Part shown: positions 16,889-24,876 of the stretch, piece by piece | Layout of the letters: each line of letters begins with the position of its first letter | How positions within the stretch are numbered: the first letter of the stretch is position 1 | Assembly: GCA_022709405.1 (NCBI GenBank) | Contig: JAKLIV010000007.1 | Coordinates: forward strand, 1-51,639 | Reading direction: 5' to 3' | DNA length: 51,639 bases | From: Spirochaetota bacterium | Lineage (GTDB): Bacteria; Spirochaetota; UBA4802; UBA5550 | The notes under the pieces: model-generated | Database searches by the model: none | Seen by the model: only the letters and a program-made list of their open reading frames with translations | What the model was told of the DNA's origin: nothing | Program-made: the position numbers and the translations under genes

Positions 16889-17671
16889 CTATTTTCGCAG
16901 CCTCACGAAGTTCTCGTATACGGCCTTTTCAAGCTTCGAAATGGACTCGCCGCGCAGATCGGCAATGAATTGATAGGTGTGGTGCACGTTGTGCGGCCGG
17001 TTCTGCTTTCCGCGCAGGGGAACCGGCGTGAGAAAAGGGGCGTCGGTCTCGATCAGGATCCGGTCGAGAGGTGCGTATCGAGCCGCATCCTGCAGGTTGT
17101 GCGCTTTTGAATAGGTCACGTTTCCGGCGAAGGAAAGATAGAACCCCAGGTCGAGCAGACTGCGCGCGTCCGGGACTGTGCCCGAATAGCAGTGCATGAT
17201 CCCTTTACCCGGCTTTTTACGCCATAGAAGATCGATCGCGGCGGCCATCGCGTCGCGGGAATGCACGATTACCGGCAGCGAGTGGCGATGCGCGAGGTCG
17301 ATCTGGAACTCGAATGAACGCTCCTGGACGTCCCGTTGCTGGCGCATGCGATAGAAGTCGAGTCCGCACTCGCCGATCCCGAACAGAAGATGTGCGTCCC
17401 TGCCGGCCATGACTTCGGCCGTGAAATCCGCCAGGTTCTTCAGGTCTTTTTCCGAGGCCGGCGACGACGGATGTATTCCCAGTGTGAACAGTATGCCCCG
17501 GTCCCGGTTTCTCGCCGCGAATTCCCGCGACCATGAAAAGCCGGCAGGATCGATGGAAACCTGTACCGAGAAGGCCACGGAATGCTCTTTGAGCCCGGAA
17601 AAAATCTCGGCCTCGGTGATGTCCCGGCCCTCGAGCACGAGATCAAAATGCGCGTGCGAATCTATCAGCAT
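16889..17671 (-). CDS. tatD: TatD-family metal-dependent deoxyribonuclease
   Basis: A TIM-barrel hydrolase with Mg-dependent DNase activity in characterised relatives. The full motif set is present: the DSHAHFD metal site right after the start, IGECGLDFYR, IVHSRDA, MHCYSG and ETDAPFLTP, then the RGKQNRPHNV loop. Start set at MLIDSHAHFD because a CGGAG site lies 9 nt before it and the family begins there; the frame extends 10 residues further. Length 260 aa is typical. It reads away from the lipase-like gene, and their starts are about 135 nt apart. Such enzymes are implicated in DNA repair and in fragment turnover. Confidence 0.94.
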   Translation of the reverse strand: MLIDSHAHFDLVLEGRDITEAEIFSGLKEHSVAFSVQVSIDPAGFSWSREFAARNRDRGILFTLGIHPSSPASEKDLKNLADFTAEVMAGRDAHLLFGIGECGLDFYRMRQQRDVQERSFEFQIDLAHRHSLPVIVHSRDAMAAAIDLLWRKKPGKGIMHCYSGTVPDARSLLDLGFYLSFAGNVTYSKAHNLQDAARYAPLDRILIETDAPFLTPVPLRGKQNRPHNVHHTYQFIADLRGESISKLEKAVYENFVRLRK

Positions 17672-17749
17672 ATAATAATTCTCCGGTCGCCTCAGCGACA
17701 TTCATCCACGGCATATGCATCTTTTGCAAGGAAAAAACCCCGGAAGTCC

Positions 17750-17776
17750 TTGACATTTCGGCGTACAATCTATCAA
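17750..17776 (+). promoter_or_regulatory. Putative promoter of the lipase-like gene
   Basis: A perfect TTGACA at 17750-17755 with TATCAA at 17771-17776 (15-nt spacing, short). The ATG at 17807 follows. Confidence 0.4.
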
Positions 17777-17806
17777 TTCTCAGGTACAGTCAAGGCGCAC
17801 ACTCAT

Positions 17807-18541
17807 ATGAAAAATTTCGTTGTTCTGACCATCATGACCCTTCTCTGCTGCGGCTCATCAGGGAATGCCGGGGGGAACGGCGATTATGTCGTGCTTCTTC
17901 ACGGGCTCGGCAGGTCAGCCTCGTCCATGCATAAAATTGAACATTATCTGCTCGACAAAGGATTTACGGTGGTCAACGAGGGCTATCCTTCGACCGCGCA
18001 TCCTGTCGAGGTTCTCGCCGAAAATCATCTCGCCGGGACCCTTGCCCGCCGTTGCACCGACCCCGGCAAAAAAATCCATTTCGTGACCCATTCAATGGGC
18101 GGAATCGTGCTGCGCTGTTACCTTAAAAACCATGCGTTAAAAAACCCGGGGCGCACCGTGATGATCGCGCCGCCAAACAGGGGCAGTACGGCCGCGGATT
18201 ATTACCGCAATGTCCTGCTTGTGCGCCGCGTCCTTGGTCCCGCGCTCGGACAGATCGGCACCGGACCGGATGGCATCGCCGGAACGCTGGGCCCGTTGCA
18301 TTTTGAGGCCGGCATCATCGCAGGCACCTCGACCATCGACCCTTTCACTTCAATCCTGATACCCGGTGAGGACGACGGGAGGGTGGCAGTCGAAGAGGCG
18401 AAGGCGGAGAACATGAAGGATTTCGCCGTAGTGAAAAGCAGCCACGCCTTTATCATGGATTCCGCCGAGGTCATGGAGCTGACCCTCAACTTTCTTCTGA
18501 ACGGAAACTTCGGCGTTCAGCGTCAGACGCTTCCGGATTGA
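17807..18541 (+). CDS. Secreted alpha/beta-hydrolase (lipase/esterase-like)
   Basis: Start set at MKNFVVLT, which begins a signal peptide ending in a lipobox-like LLCC; upstream codons in the same frame overlap tatD and are not signal-like. The mature protein is an alpha/beta-hydrolase of 244 aa in total. It has an oxyanion loop LLHGLGR (HG 32-33), the nucleophile elbow THSMGG with Ser96, a likely acid in GEDDGRVAV and catalytic His in SSHAFIM. The arrangement matches bacterial PGAP1-like/lipase class proteins acting on lipid or acyl-ester substrates. The lipoprotein anchoring is inferred. Single gene with its own promoter-like motif. Confidence 0.87.
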   Translation: MKNFVVLTIMTLLCCGSSGNAGGNGDYVVLLHGLGRSASSMHKIEHYLLDKGFTVVNEGYPSTAHPVEVLAENHLAGTLARRCTDPGKKIHFVTHSMGGIVLRCYLKNHALKNPGRTVMIAPPNRGSTAADYYRNVLLVRRVLGPALGQIGTGPDGIAGTLGPLHFEAGIIAGTSTIDPFTSILIPGEDDGRVAVEEAKAENMKDFAVVKSSHAFIMDSAEVMELTLNFLLNGNFGVQRQTLPD

Positions 18542-18626
18542 CTGCGCCGCCCCATAATTCATTGCGCGGCCATGCTCCATCTTGGAGACGCACGAAAATC
18601 CTCTTGAATCCGCCTGTTTTTTTTAA

Positions 18627-18654
18627 TTGAATTTTTTCATTTGATGAATATCAT
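18627..18654 (+). promoter_or_regulatory. Putative promoter of the metallophosphoesterase gene
   Basis: TTGAAT at 18627-18632 and TATCAT at 18649-18654, 16-nt spacing, in a T-rich context. The ATG at 18682 lies about 21 nt after the predicted start site. Confidence 0.4.
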
Positions 18655-18681
18655 TGCACAATACCAGTCCAGGGAGACGAG

Positions 18682-19389
18682 ATGAAGATATTCGCCATAT
18701 CCGACATTCACGGAGACATTAAATACATCGAGCAGGCCTCGGAGCTGATAGCAAAAGCCGAGCTGGTCATCATCTCCGGCGACATATCCCGGTCAGGAAA
18801 AATCCTCAGCGCCGAGAGGGTGCTGGATTCGATTGAAAAATACAACCGGAACATCCTGGCCGTGCACGGGAACTGGGACCGATCCGAAGTGATCGACCTT
18901 CTTGAAGAAAAGGGCTACAGCATCCACAATACAGGAAGAATAATCAAGGGAACGGGCTTTTTCGGCGTCGGAGGATCGACCCCCACCCCGATGAAAACCG
19001 CATCGGAATACAGCGAAGACGAAATCCTCGACTTCCTGAAAACCGGCTATCAGTCGGTCAAAAAGGCGGGAACCGTCGTACTGGTATCGCATACCCCGCC
19101 GCTTAACACCAGAGACCGGACATTCCTCGGCCTCAGGGGAGGAAGCCAGGCGATCAGGGACTTCATTGTCGAGCACGGGGTTTCCCTCTGTCTTTGCGGC
19201 CATATCCATGAAGCCAACGGAACGGCGCAGCTCGAAAAATGCGCCGTTGTCAACCCCGGCTCCTTGAAAAAAGGGAAATACTGCCTGATCGAGATATTCA
19301 AGGATGGCCACGCTGAAATCCAGCACGGCAAACTGAAAAGACCTTTTTTCAGAAAATTATTCAAACGCACCGGCGACGCCCGGCGGTAG
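18682..19389 (+). CDS. Calcineurin-like metallophosphoesterase
   Basis: A two-metal phosphoesterase of the YfcE/MJ0936-like type. Motifs in order: DIHGD (Asp8, His10), SGDIS (Asp34), GNWD (63-66, variant of GNHD), SHTPP and GHIHE, ending NPGSL. The GNWD variant, with Trp in place of His, is found in archaeal/bacterial single-domain members. Length 235 aa, slightly long, with a basic C-terminal tail (KRPFFRKLFKRTG) that could contact the membrane or nucleic acid. GGGAG site upstream. It lies just before the HAMP-TSUP cluster, but a separate promoter for that cluster suggests independent transcription. Substrate unknown (phosphodiester or phosphomonoester). Confidence 0.92.
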   Translation: MKIFAISDIHGDIKYIEQASELIAKAELVIISGDISRSGKILSAERVLDSIEKYNRNILAVHGNWDRSEVIDLLEEKGYSIHNTGRIIKGTGFFGVGGSTPTPMKTASEYSEDEILDFLKTGYQSVKKAGTVVLVSHTPPLNTRDRTFLGLRGGSQAIRDFIVEHGVSLCLCGHIHEANGTAQLEKCAVVNPGSLKKGKYCLIEIFKDGHAEIQHGKLKRPFFRKLFKRTGDARR

Positions 19390-19425
19390 CGACCCGGCCA
19401 ACATCAATCGTAAATTCAAAGTCTC

Positions 19426-19454
19426 TTGACAAAGGGACTTTTTTCATACATAAT
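19426..19454 (+). promoter_or_regulatory. Near-consensus promoter of the HAMP-TSUP gene cluster
   Basis: TTGACA at 19426-19431, exactly 17 nt spacer, CATAAT at 19449-19454. The predicted start site near 19461 is about 16 nt before the chosen ATG at 19477. This is the best sigma70-like promoter in the window. Confidence 0.72.
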
Positions 19455-19476
19455 GAATATTCTGCGGGGTCGCGGA

Positions 19477-20259
19477 ATGGTACTGCTCAACAAGAAACCG
19501 ATGTCAAAGCTGAAAAAGAAGCTCTTTCTCTATTTTCTTCTTATTTCGATTGTTTCCATATCGGTAAGCGCCGAAATCATTCTGGAGATGAGCTCTTCGC
19601 TCTTCAAGGAATCCATAAAGAACTCCTTCTACACGCAGATGCAAAGCACGATATCAGCTGAAGCCATTGAATCATTCAAGGCCCGCGCCGACGACAGGGA
19701 GCTTTTCGCGCCGGTGACAGACCTTCGCAACAGGATGATCCTGCTTCTGCTGGTGATATCGGGAAGCATTATAACCGCGCTCATACTTTTCACCAAAGAC
19801 ATTGTATCTCCGATGGACAACATGGTGGAGGCCACCAAAAAAATCGCCGACGGGGATCTCACCATATCGGTCCCGGTCATCAGTCATGACGAAATCGGAC
19901 AGATCGGCGAGTTGATCAACAGCATGAACGAAAAGCTGCTCGACATGATCATTCAGGTCAAACAGGACCTGAACCGCCACAAGGACAAGATGAAGGTCGC
20001 CGCCAGCATGATTGTCGACATGGTCGAAAGCAAGCAAACTGGCCGCATAATTGAAGACAGGAAGATGTCGGTCCGTGATTTCAAGCGGATGGTCAAGCTG
20101 GGGCAGGATATCGTGAACCTCCTCGAAATAATGACCGCAGATCTCACGTCGCTGCAGAATTTTATAAACATGTATAAAACCTACACCCTGAAAACCGAGC
20201 TCTCGCAGGACGAGATCGAGGACGCAATTGAAGACTACAAGGAAAGAACCAGGACCTGA
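19477..20259 (+). CDS. Two-helix HAMP-domain membrane protein without output domain (copy 1)
   Basis: Layout of the 260-aa protein: basic N-terminus, membrane helix about 16-34, a short extracytoplasmic part of about 50 residues (35-86), second helix about 87-106, then a HAMP domain about 108-157 (IVSPMDNMVEATKKIADGDL and HDEIGQIGELINSMNEKL). The remaining 100 residues are helical and charged. No kinase, cyclase, GGDEF or methyl-accepting segment is visible. The start is placed at MVLLNKKP, preceded by GGGG and downstream of the promoter; MSKLKKKL at 19501 is an alternative without RBS. A TTG-initiated frame begins within the -35 box and is rejected. It is 14 nt from the first TSUP gene and has a paralogue at 21089. 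A role in sensing and regulating the transporter is inferred. Confidence 0.86.
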   Translation: MVLLNKKPMSKLKKKLFLYFLLISIVSISVSAEIILEMSSSLFKESIKNSFYTQMQSTISAEAIESFKARADDRELFAPVTDLRNRMILLLLVISGSIITALILFTKDIVSPMDNMVEATKKIADGDLTISVPVISHDEIGQIGELINSMNEKLLDMIIQVKQDLNRHKDKMKVAASMIVDMVESKQTGRIIEDRKMSVRDFKRMVKLGQDIVNLLEIMTADLTSLQNFINMYKTYTLKTELSQDEIEDAIEDYKERTRT

Positions 20260-20273
20260 TCAAGAGGAACGCC

Positions 20274-21050
20274 ATGAGTTTTGAATACTGGTACATGTTT
20301 CCGGTCGCGATCGTGATCGCAATTCTGGCGAATTCATCAGGATTTTCCGGCGGTGTTCTTTTCCAGCCGATATACAACCTGATCCTGCACATTCCGATCC
20401 AGAACGCAGTGGCCACAGGCATCGCCACAGAGACAATCGGCATGACCAGCGGGGCTCTTCGGTATCTCTGGTACCGCATGGTGGAGCTTCCCATCGGATT
20501 CACCATGATCATGCTGGCTATACCTGGCATCGTACTTGGCAACCACGCTCTTCTCGTCATCGACGGTGATTTTCTGAAGCTGACGCTGGGTATAATCATC
20601 ATGGGCATCGCCACAATGCAGCTCTATAACGCCCTGCGCCGCCATTTCGGCACAAGGGAAAACATCCCCATCGAGGAAATCTACGGCTACATGTGGGCCC
20701 CGCCCATCAGCGGCTTTTTTTCGGCCACTACCGGAACGGGAATCGCTGAAATTTCGCAGCCAGTGCTTGAAAAGGGAATGAACATCAAGACAAGGAGGGC
20801 GAACGCCACCGCCATACTCATCGAGGCGACTCTGGACTGGATCATCACGATACTCAACCTGCACGCCGGACTGATCAAGTGGGAAATCTGGATATTCGCC
20901 GGAACGGGTGTGGTCATCGGCGGTCAGATCGGCCCATATATCTCCCGCTACCTTCCGGAAAGACTGATCAAAATCGTTTTTTCCATCGCCATCTTCATCA
21001 TCGGGGTATTCTATATATTCAAGGGCATCATGTGGATAATCAGTGCATAG
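20274..21050 (+). CDS. TSUP (TauE/SafE) family permease, copy 1
   Basis: A multi-helix membrane protein of the sulfite-exporter TauE/SafE family (PF01925-like), 258 aa. Members move sulfur-containing anions or sulfonate-derived acids. It has the first-half motif NSSGFSGGVLFQPIY and the matching second-half motif with GVVIGGQIGPYISRYLP, marking the family's two inverted halves; predicted helices fill most of the length. An AAGAGGA site lies 6-7 nt upstream. The substrate cannot be told; sulfite, sulfoacetate and related anions are the known range. Preceded and followed by HAMP-domain genes, which is not the usual setting (cysteine or taurine genes). Confidence 0.9.
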   Translation: MSFEYWYMFPVAIVIAILANSSGFSGGVLFQPIYNLILHIPIQNAVATGIATETIGMTSGALRYLWYRMVELPIGFTMIMLAIPGIVLGNHALLVIDGDFLKLTLGIIIMGIATMQLYNALRRHFGTRENIPIEEIYGYMWAPPISGFFSATTGTGIAEISQPVLEKGMNIKTRRANATAILIEATLDWIITILNLHAGLIKWEIWIFAGTGVVIGGQIGPYISRYLPERLIKIVFSIAIFIIGVFYIFKGIMWIISA

Positions 21051-21088
21051 CGCTTAATCAGTCAGAACTTGGATACAGGTTTTGAGGA

Positions 21089-21736
21089 ATGAAACAGACT
21101 GACAGCAAACCCAAATCGAAAGGCACCAGCCTGCGCAAGAGAATGATCTTCTATTTTCTCCTTATAGCTATTGCAAACGTTTTCGTTGCAGGAGAAATTC
21201 TCTGGGAAATAAAAAGCCCGTCTTACCGCAACAGCGTGGCCGAGCAGGTAACCCTGATCAAGGAAGGCAAACAGCCGGTCACCAGCGCATACGACATTCT
21301 TGACAACCTATCCCGGAAATTCGTGATCATGATACTGATTCTCATAGTCGTATCGGCGGTTGTTCTTTTTCTGTTCGTATGGCAGATTGCTTCTCCGCTC
21401 CAGTACATGATAAACCAGGCCGAAAAAATGGCTGGCGGAGACCTGAGCATCCGTATTGACATTAAAACGAAAGATGAAATGGCGGTGCTTGGGAAATTGG
21501 TCAATGAACTATCCATAAACCTTCAGGAAGTTGTCGCCCAGCTGGAGCGGATGGGCACCGATATGTATATCTCGATTGAGACATTCAAAGAAGCCCTTGA
21601 ACAGAAGCCCATAAAACTTTCAACCGTCAAAAGAAACGTTCTAACCCTCGAAGACCTGGTGAAAAAACTCAACATGCTCAAAGACATGTTTGTGCTTTAC
21701 ACGATCGAAAGCTTGAGAAAAAACACGAAAAGCTGA
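21089..21736 (+). CDS. Two-helix HAMP-domain membrane protein without output domain (copy 2)
   Basis: A 215-aa paralogue of the protein at 19477: basic N-terminus containing LRKRMIFYFLLIAIANVF, helix about 19-36, extracytoplasmic segment of only about 40 residues, second helix about 78-98, HAMP about 99-150 (IASPLQYMINQAEKMAGGDL, TKDEMAVLGKLVNELSINL), then about 65 helical residues. No catalytic output domain. The shared N-terminal K-K-x(2)-FYFLLI-like pattern and order suggest duplication of a HAMP-TSUP pair. The short loop and a GEILWEIKSP stretch resemble SAEIILEMSS in copy 1. GAGGA lies directly before the ATG, a tight spacing. Confidence 0.85.
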   Translation: MKQTDSKPKSKGTSLRKRMIFYFLLIAIANVFVAGEILWEIKSPSYRNSVAEQVTLIKEGKQPVTSAYDILDNLSRKFVIMILILIVVSAVVLFLFVWQIASPLQYMINQAEKMAGGDLSIRIDIKTKDEMAVLGKLVNELSINLQEVVAQLERMGTDMYISIETFKEALEQKPIKLSTVKRNVLTLEDLVKKLNMLKDMFVLYTIESLRKNTKS

Positions 21737-21768
21737 CAGTCCGATTCTCAGAAAGGAAACGCTCTCTG

Positions 21769-22539
21769 ATGGAAAACTGGATCCTTGTCCCTATCGGCAT
21801 CATCATCGCAAGCTTCGCCTCCCTGATCGGCATAGGCGGCGGCCTCCTCTGGGCGCCTTACTTTATCTTTTTCCACGGATTTGACCCCCAGAAGGCGATC
21901 TTGTTCTCCTTTCTCATACAATTCGTCGGCATGGGCTCTGCTACATTCTGGAATATCAGGCACAACAACATATACTGGAAGATAGTTCTTTTTTTTCTTC
22001 CGATTATTATTGCCGGCGTCATTGCAGGGGCCTATCTCAACCAGCGTGTTGCCGATCCCCAACTACTTAAAGGGGTACTCGGACTAGTCAGTATATCCGT
22101 ATCCATATATTTCGCCTTTCAAACTGAAAAATACGACACCGTTCTCACCCTCGACACCTCTACGACTCCCACGGTAAAACAGCAGGGCCAGAGCTTCTTT
22201 TTCGGCATTGTTTCAGGCCTTTTCTCAGTAGGGATCAGCGATTTTCTGGTGCCGCTCATGAGGAGCTCGCTTAAAATACCGATGAAGCATTCCATAGGCA
22301 CCAGCCTGTTCTTGAATTTCTGCCTGGCGATTGTCGGAGCAGGCACCCACCTCTCTTTCAGCCATTACCAGCCGGATATGGGAATGGCCTATATAATTTT
22401 TTTCAGCTGGATCGGCGTTTTTATCGGAGGACAGATAGGCCCGAAGCTGGCCAATATAATCGACGAAGGACGTCTAAAAGAAGTTTTTATCTTTACCCTG
22501 CTGCTTATCGGCATACATTTGATCTACCAGTCTCTCTGA
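21769..22539 (+). CDS. TSUP (TauE/SafE) family permease, copy 2
   Basis: 256-aa permease with LIGIGGGLLWAPYF in the first half and WIGVFIGGQIGPKLANII in the second, the TSUP signature with the fuller GIGGG glycine run. Otherwise it diverges from copy 1, so the pair may form a heteromer or handle different substrates. The loop near residues 115-135 is polar (DTVLTLDTSTTPTVKQQ). Begins 32 nt after the second HAMP gene. A weak inverted repeat with CGGCTG and CAGCCG arms follows the stop; no T-run is visible. Confidence 0.9.
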   Translation: MENWILVPIGIIIASFASLIGIGGGLLWAPYFIFFHGFDPQKAILFSFLIQFVGMGSATFWNIRHNNIYWKIVLFFLPIIIAGVIAGAYLNQRVADPQLLKGVLGLVSISVSIYFAFQTEKYDTVLTLDTSTTPTVKQQGQSFFFGIVSGLFSVGISDFLVPLMRSSLKIPMKHSIGTSLFLNFCLAIVGAGTHLSFSHYQPDMGMAYIIFFSWIGVFIGGQIGPKLANIIDEGRLKEVFIFTLLLIGIHLIYQSL

Positions 22540-22586
22540 TCGGCTGAACTTTTCGAACTTTCCGCAGCCGACCGCAAATATTTCGT

Positions 22587-22616
22587 TTGACATTTAAATC
22601 ATGCATGTACTAATAT
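22587..22616 (+). promoter_or_regulatory. Putative pyrBC promoter
   Basis: TTGACA at 22587-22592, 18-nt spacer, TAATAT at 22611-22616. The predicted start site falls 2-5 nt before the pyrB ATG at 22627, and no RBS is present, so the transcript would be nearly leaderless. Inference from motif spacing. Confidence 0.6.
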
Positions 22617-22626
22617 AAATCTCGGT

Positions 22627-23583
22627 ATGAGTTCGCTGAAAAGAAAAGACCTGCTCGATATACAGTCACTGTCCCTCGAAGAAATTAATCTCATCTGCAA
22701 ATCAGCCAGATATTTCAAAGACATTTTCACCCGATCGGTGAAAAGCGTCCCGGTGCTCAGGGGAAAGACGGTATGTACGCTCTTTTACGAACCGTCCACT
22801 CGGACTCGAATCAGCTTCGAGCTGGCGGCCAAAAGGCTCTCTGCGGACATGATAAACGTCTCGGTCTCGACATCGAGCGTGGTCAAGGGGGAATCCCTCA
22901 TTGACACGGTGCATACCCTTGAGGCCATGAAGGCGGATTATATCGTAATGAGACATGCGGCGTCATTGGCGCCGCATTTTTTATCTAAGAACATCAAGGC
23001 GTCGGTGATCAACGCGGGCGACGGTTTCCACGCCCATCCGACACAGGCGCTGCTCGACGCGTATTCGATACTTGAAAGAAAATCGAGCCTCGAAGGCCTC
23101 CGCATCGGTATCGTCGGAGACATCCGGCACTCCCGCGTCGCGCGTTCGGATATCGAGGTTTTCAAAAAGCTCGGCGCAAAAGTAGTGCTTTGCGGGCCGC
23201 CTACCCTTGTGCCCGACGAGTTCAAAATATACGGCGTCGACATCACGTACAATCTCGACGAGGTCCTGCCCGACCTTGACGTGATCAACATGCTCAGGAT
23301 ACAGAAGGAGCGCCAGAAAGGCTCCCTTTTCCCCTCCCTCAGGGAATACCACCGCCTGTTCGCACTGACAGAAGACCGCATGGCGCGGTGCAAACCGGAC
23401 GTCATACTCATGCACCCCGGGCCCATAAACAGGGGAATAGAGGTCGATAACTCGGTGGTCGAAAGCCCCAATATCATAATGAACGAGCAGGTCACCAACG
23501 GGGTCGCGGTAAGGATGGCCATCTTCTATCTCCTGGCCGGAGGAGCCCCCCTCGAAGAAATGAAAGAGGAAAGCGCAGGATGA
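22627..23583 (+). CDS. pyrB: Aspartate carbamoyltransferase catalytic subunit
   Basis: Condenses carbamoyl phosphate with aspartate in the first committed step of pyrimidine synthesis. Carbamoyl-phosphate motif EPSTRTR (55-61) and HPTQ (137-140) are intact, as are the C-terminal aspartate-binding residues in the DVINMLRIQKERQ and MHPGPINRGIEV segments. Length (318 aa) is normal. No regulatory chain (pyrI) is adjacent. The stop overlaps the pyrC start (ATGA, 4-nt overlap), so translation is coupled. No RBS and a promoter ending just upstream suggest leaderless translation; no attenuator or leader peptide is visible. Confidence 0.96.
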   Translation: MSSLKRKDLLDIQSLSLEEINLICKSARYFKDIFTRSVKSVPVLRGKTVCTLFYEPSTRTRISFELAAKRLSADMINVSVSTSSVVKGESLIDTVHTLEAMKADYIVMRHAASLAPHFLSKNIKASVINAGDGFHAHPTQALLDAYSILERKSSLEGLRIGIVGDIRHSRVARSDIEVFKKLGAKVVLCGPPTLVPDEFKIYGVDITYNLDEVLPDLDVINMLRIQKERQKGSLFPSLREYHRLFALTEDRMARCKPDVILMHPGPINRGIEVDNSVVESPNIIMNEQVTNGVAVRMAIFYLLAGGAPLEEMKEESAG

Positions 23584-24857
23584 ACATAGTGATAAAAAAC
23601 GGCCGGGTAATCGACCCGGCATCTGCGACTGACGCGATCCTCGACGTGCTGATCAGGGATGACAGGATTGCGGAGATCGACACTAACATAAACTACTCGG
23701 ACGGCGAGGGAGTGATCGACGCCGGCGGCTGCCTGGTGCTTCCGGGACTGATCGACATGCATGTTCACTTCAGGGAGCCGGGCCGCGAGGATATCGAGAC
23801 GATCATCGGCGGGTCCAGGGTCGCGGCAAAGTCGGGATATACCGGGGTCTGCACCATGCCCAACACGAACCCGGTCATAGACAACCAGGCCCTGGTGCGC
23901 TTCATCAAGCTCGAAGCCGAAAAAGGCCCCATAAACGTGTATCCGATGGCGACCATAACCAAGGGTTCCAAAGGCGAGGAAATATCCGAAATGGGAGAGC
24001 TCATCAGGGCAGGCGCGGTCGCGTTCACCGACGACGGGCAGCCGGTTACGAGTTCGGTCCTGATGCGCAGGGCCCTCGAATATTCCCGGATGTTTGACGT
24101 TCCCATAGTGAGCCACGCCGAGGACCTCCTGCTGACCGACGACGGCATCATGAACGAGGGAGTCAATTCGACCCTGCTCGGCCTCAAGGGCATACCAAAG
24201 GAATCCGAGGAAACCATGATCGCCCGCGACGTGCTGCTCACCAGGCTCACCGGGGGCAGGCTCCATGTCTGCCACGTCTCTTCAGGCGGTTCAGTGGATA
24301 TCATCGCGGCCGGAAAACGCAAGGGAGTGCAGGTCACCTGCGAAACTGCACCCCATTATTTCGCCCTCACCGACGACGCAGTCGCCGAATGGATGTCCAT
24401 GGCCAAGATGAAGCCCCCTCTTCGGACAGAAGCCGACCGCAGGGCCATCATCGAAGGATTGAGAAACGGTGCCATCGACGTGATCGCGACCGACCACGCA
24501 CCGCATTCGCTCAATGAAAAGATGCAGGAAATGGAATATGCGCCGTTCGGGATCGTCGGCCTCGAGACCGCCGTGCCGCTGATCATCACCATACTGGTGC
24601 GCGAGAACAATTTCAGTTATCTTCAGGCATTCGAAAAAGTGACCTTGAATCCGGCGAAAATACTGAAGATAGACCGCGGACGCATCGCGAAGGGAGCGGC
24701 GGCGGACATCACCATCATCAATCCGGAAGCGAAAGTCGCGATTACCAACTCGTTCATGCTTTCACGGTGCAAGAACTCCCCTTTCATCGGCAGGGAGCTC
24801 TGCGGCAAAGTGGAATACACGATCTGCGGCGGCAATATCGTCTACTCGGCAAAATAA
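23580..24857 (+). CDS. pyrC: Dihydroorotase, class I
   Basis: Forms dihydroorotate from carbamoyl aspartate with a binuclear zinc centre. Metal-binding residues are visible: HVHFREPG (His61, His63), the VSHAED and CHVSSGGS His residues, and ATDHAPHS with the catalytic Asp. The carbamylated-lysine position lies in a GYTGVCTMPNTNP context typical of class I enzymes. Length (425 aa) is standard. It shares a start-stop overlap with pyrB, forming a two-gene pyrimidine operon. Convergent with the next gene, 20 nt away. Confidence 0.96.
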   Translation: MNIVIKNGRVIDPASATDAILDVLIRDDRIAEIDTNINYSDGEGVIDAGGCLVLPGLIDMHVHFREPGREDIETIIGGSRVAAKSGYTGVCTMPNTNPVIDNQALVRFIKLEAEKGPINVYPMATITKGSKGEEISEMGELIRAGAVAFTDDGQPVTSSVLMRRALEYSRMFDVPIVSHAEDLLLTDDGIMNEGVNSTLLGLKGIPKESEETMIARDVLLTRLTGGRLHVCHVSSGGSVDIIAAGKRKGVQVTCETAPHYFALTDDAVAEWMSMAKMKPPLRTEADRRAIIEGLRNGAIDVIATDHAPHSLNEKMQEMEYAPFGIVGLETAVPLIITILVRENNFSYLQAFEKVTLNPAKILKIDRGRIAKGAAADITIINPEAKVAITNSFMLSRCKNSPFIGRELCGKVEYTICGGNIVYSAK

Positions 24858-24876
24858 CGGTTACAAGTATAATCGA

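Noticed and set aside
16868..16890. TCGGGGTCAGAGCAGAT-like string near tatD, resembling repeats beside some transposases
   Set aside because: Single short match with no partner repeat or transposase; could be chance.
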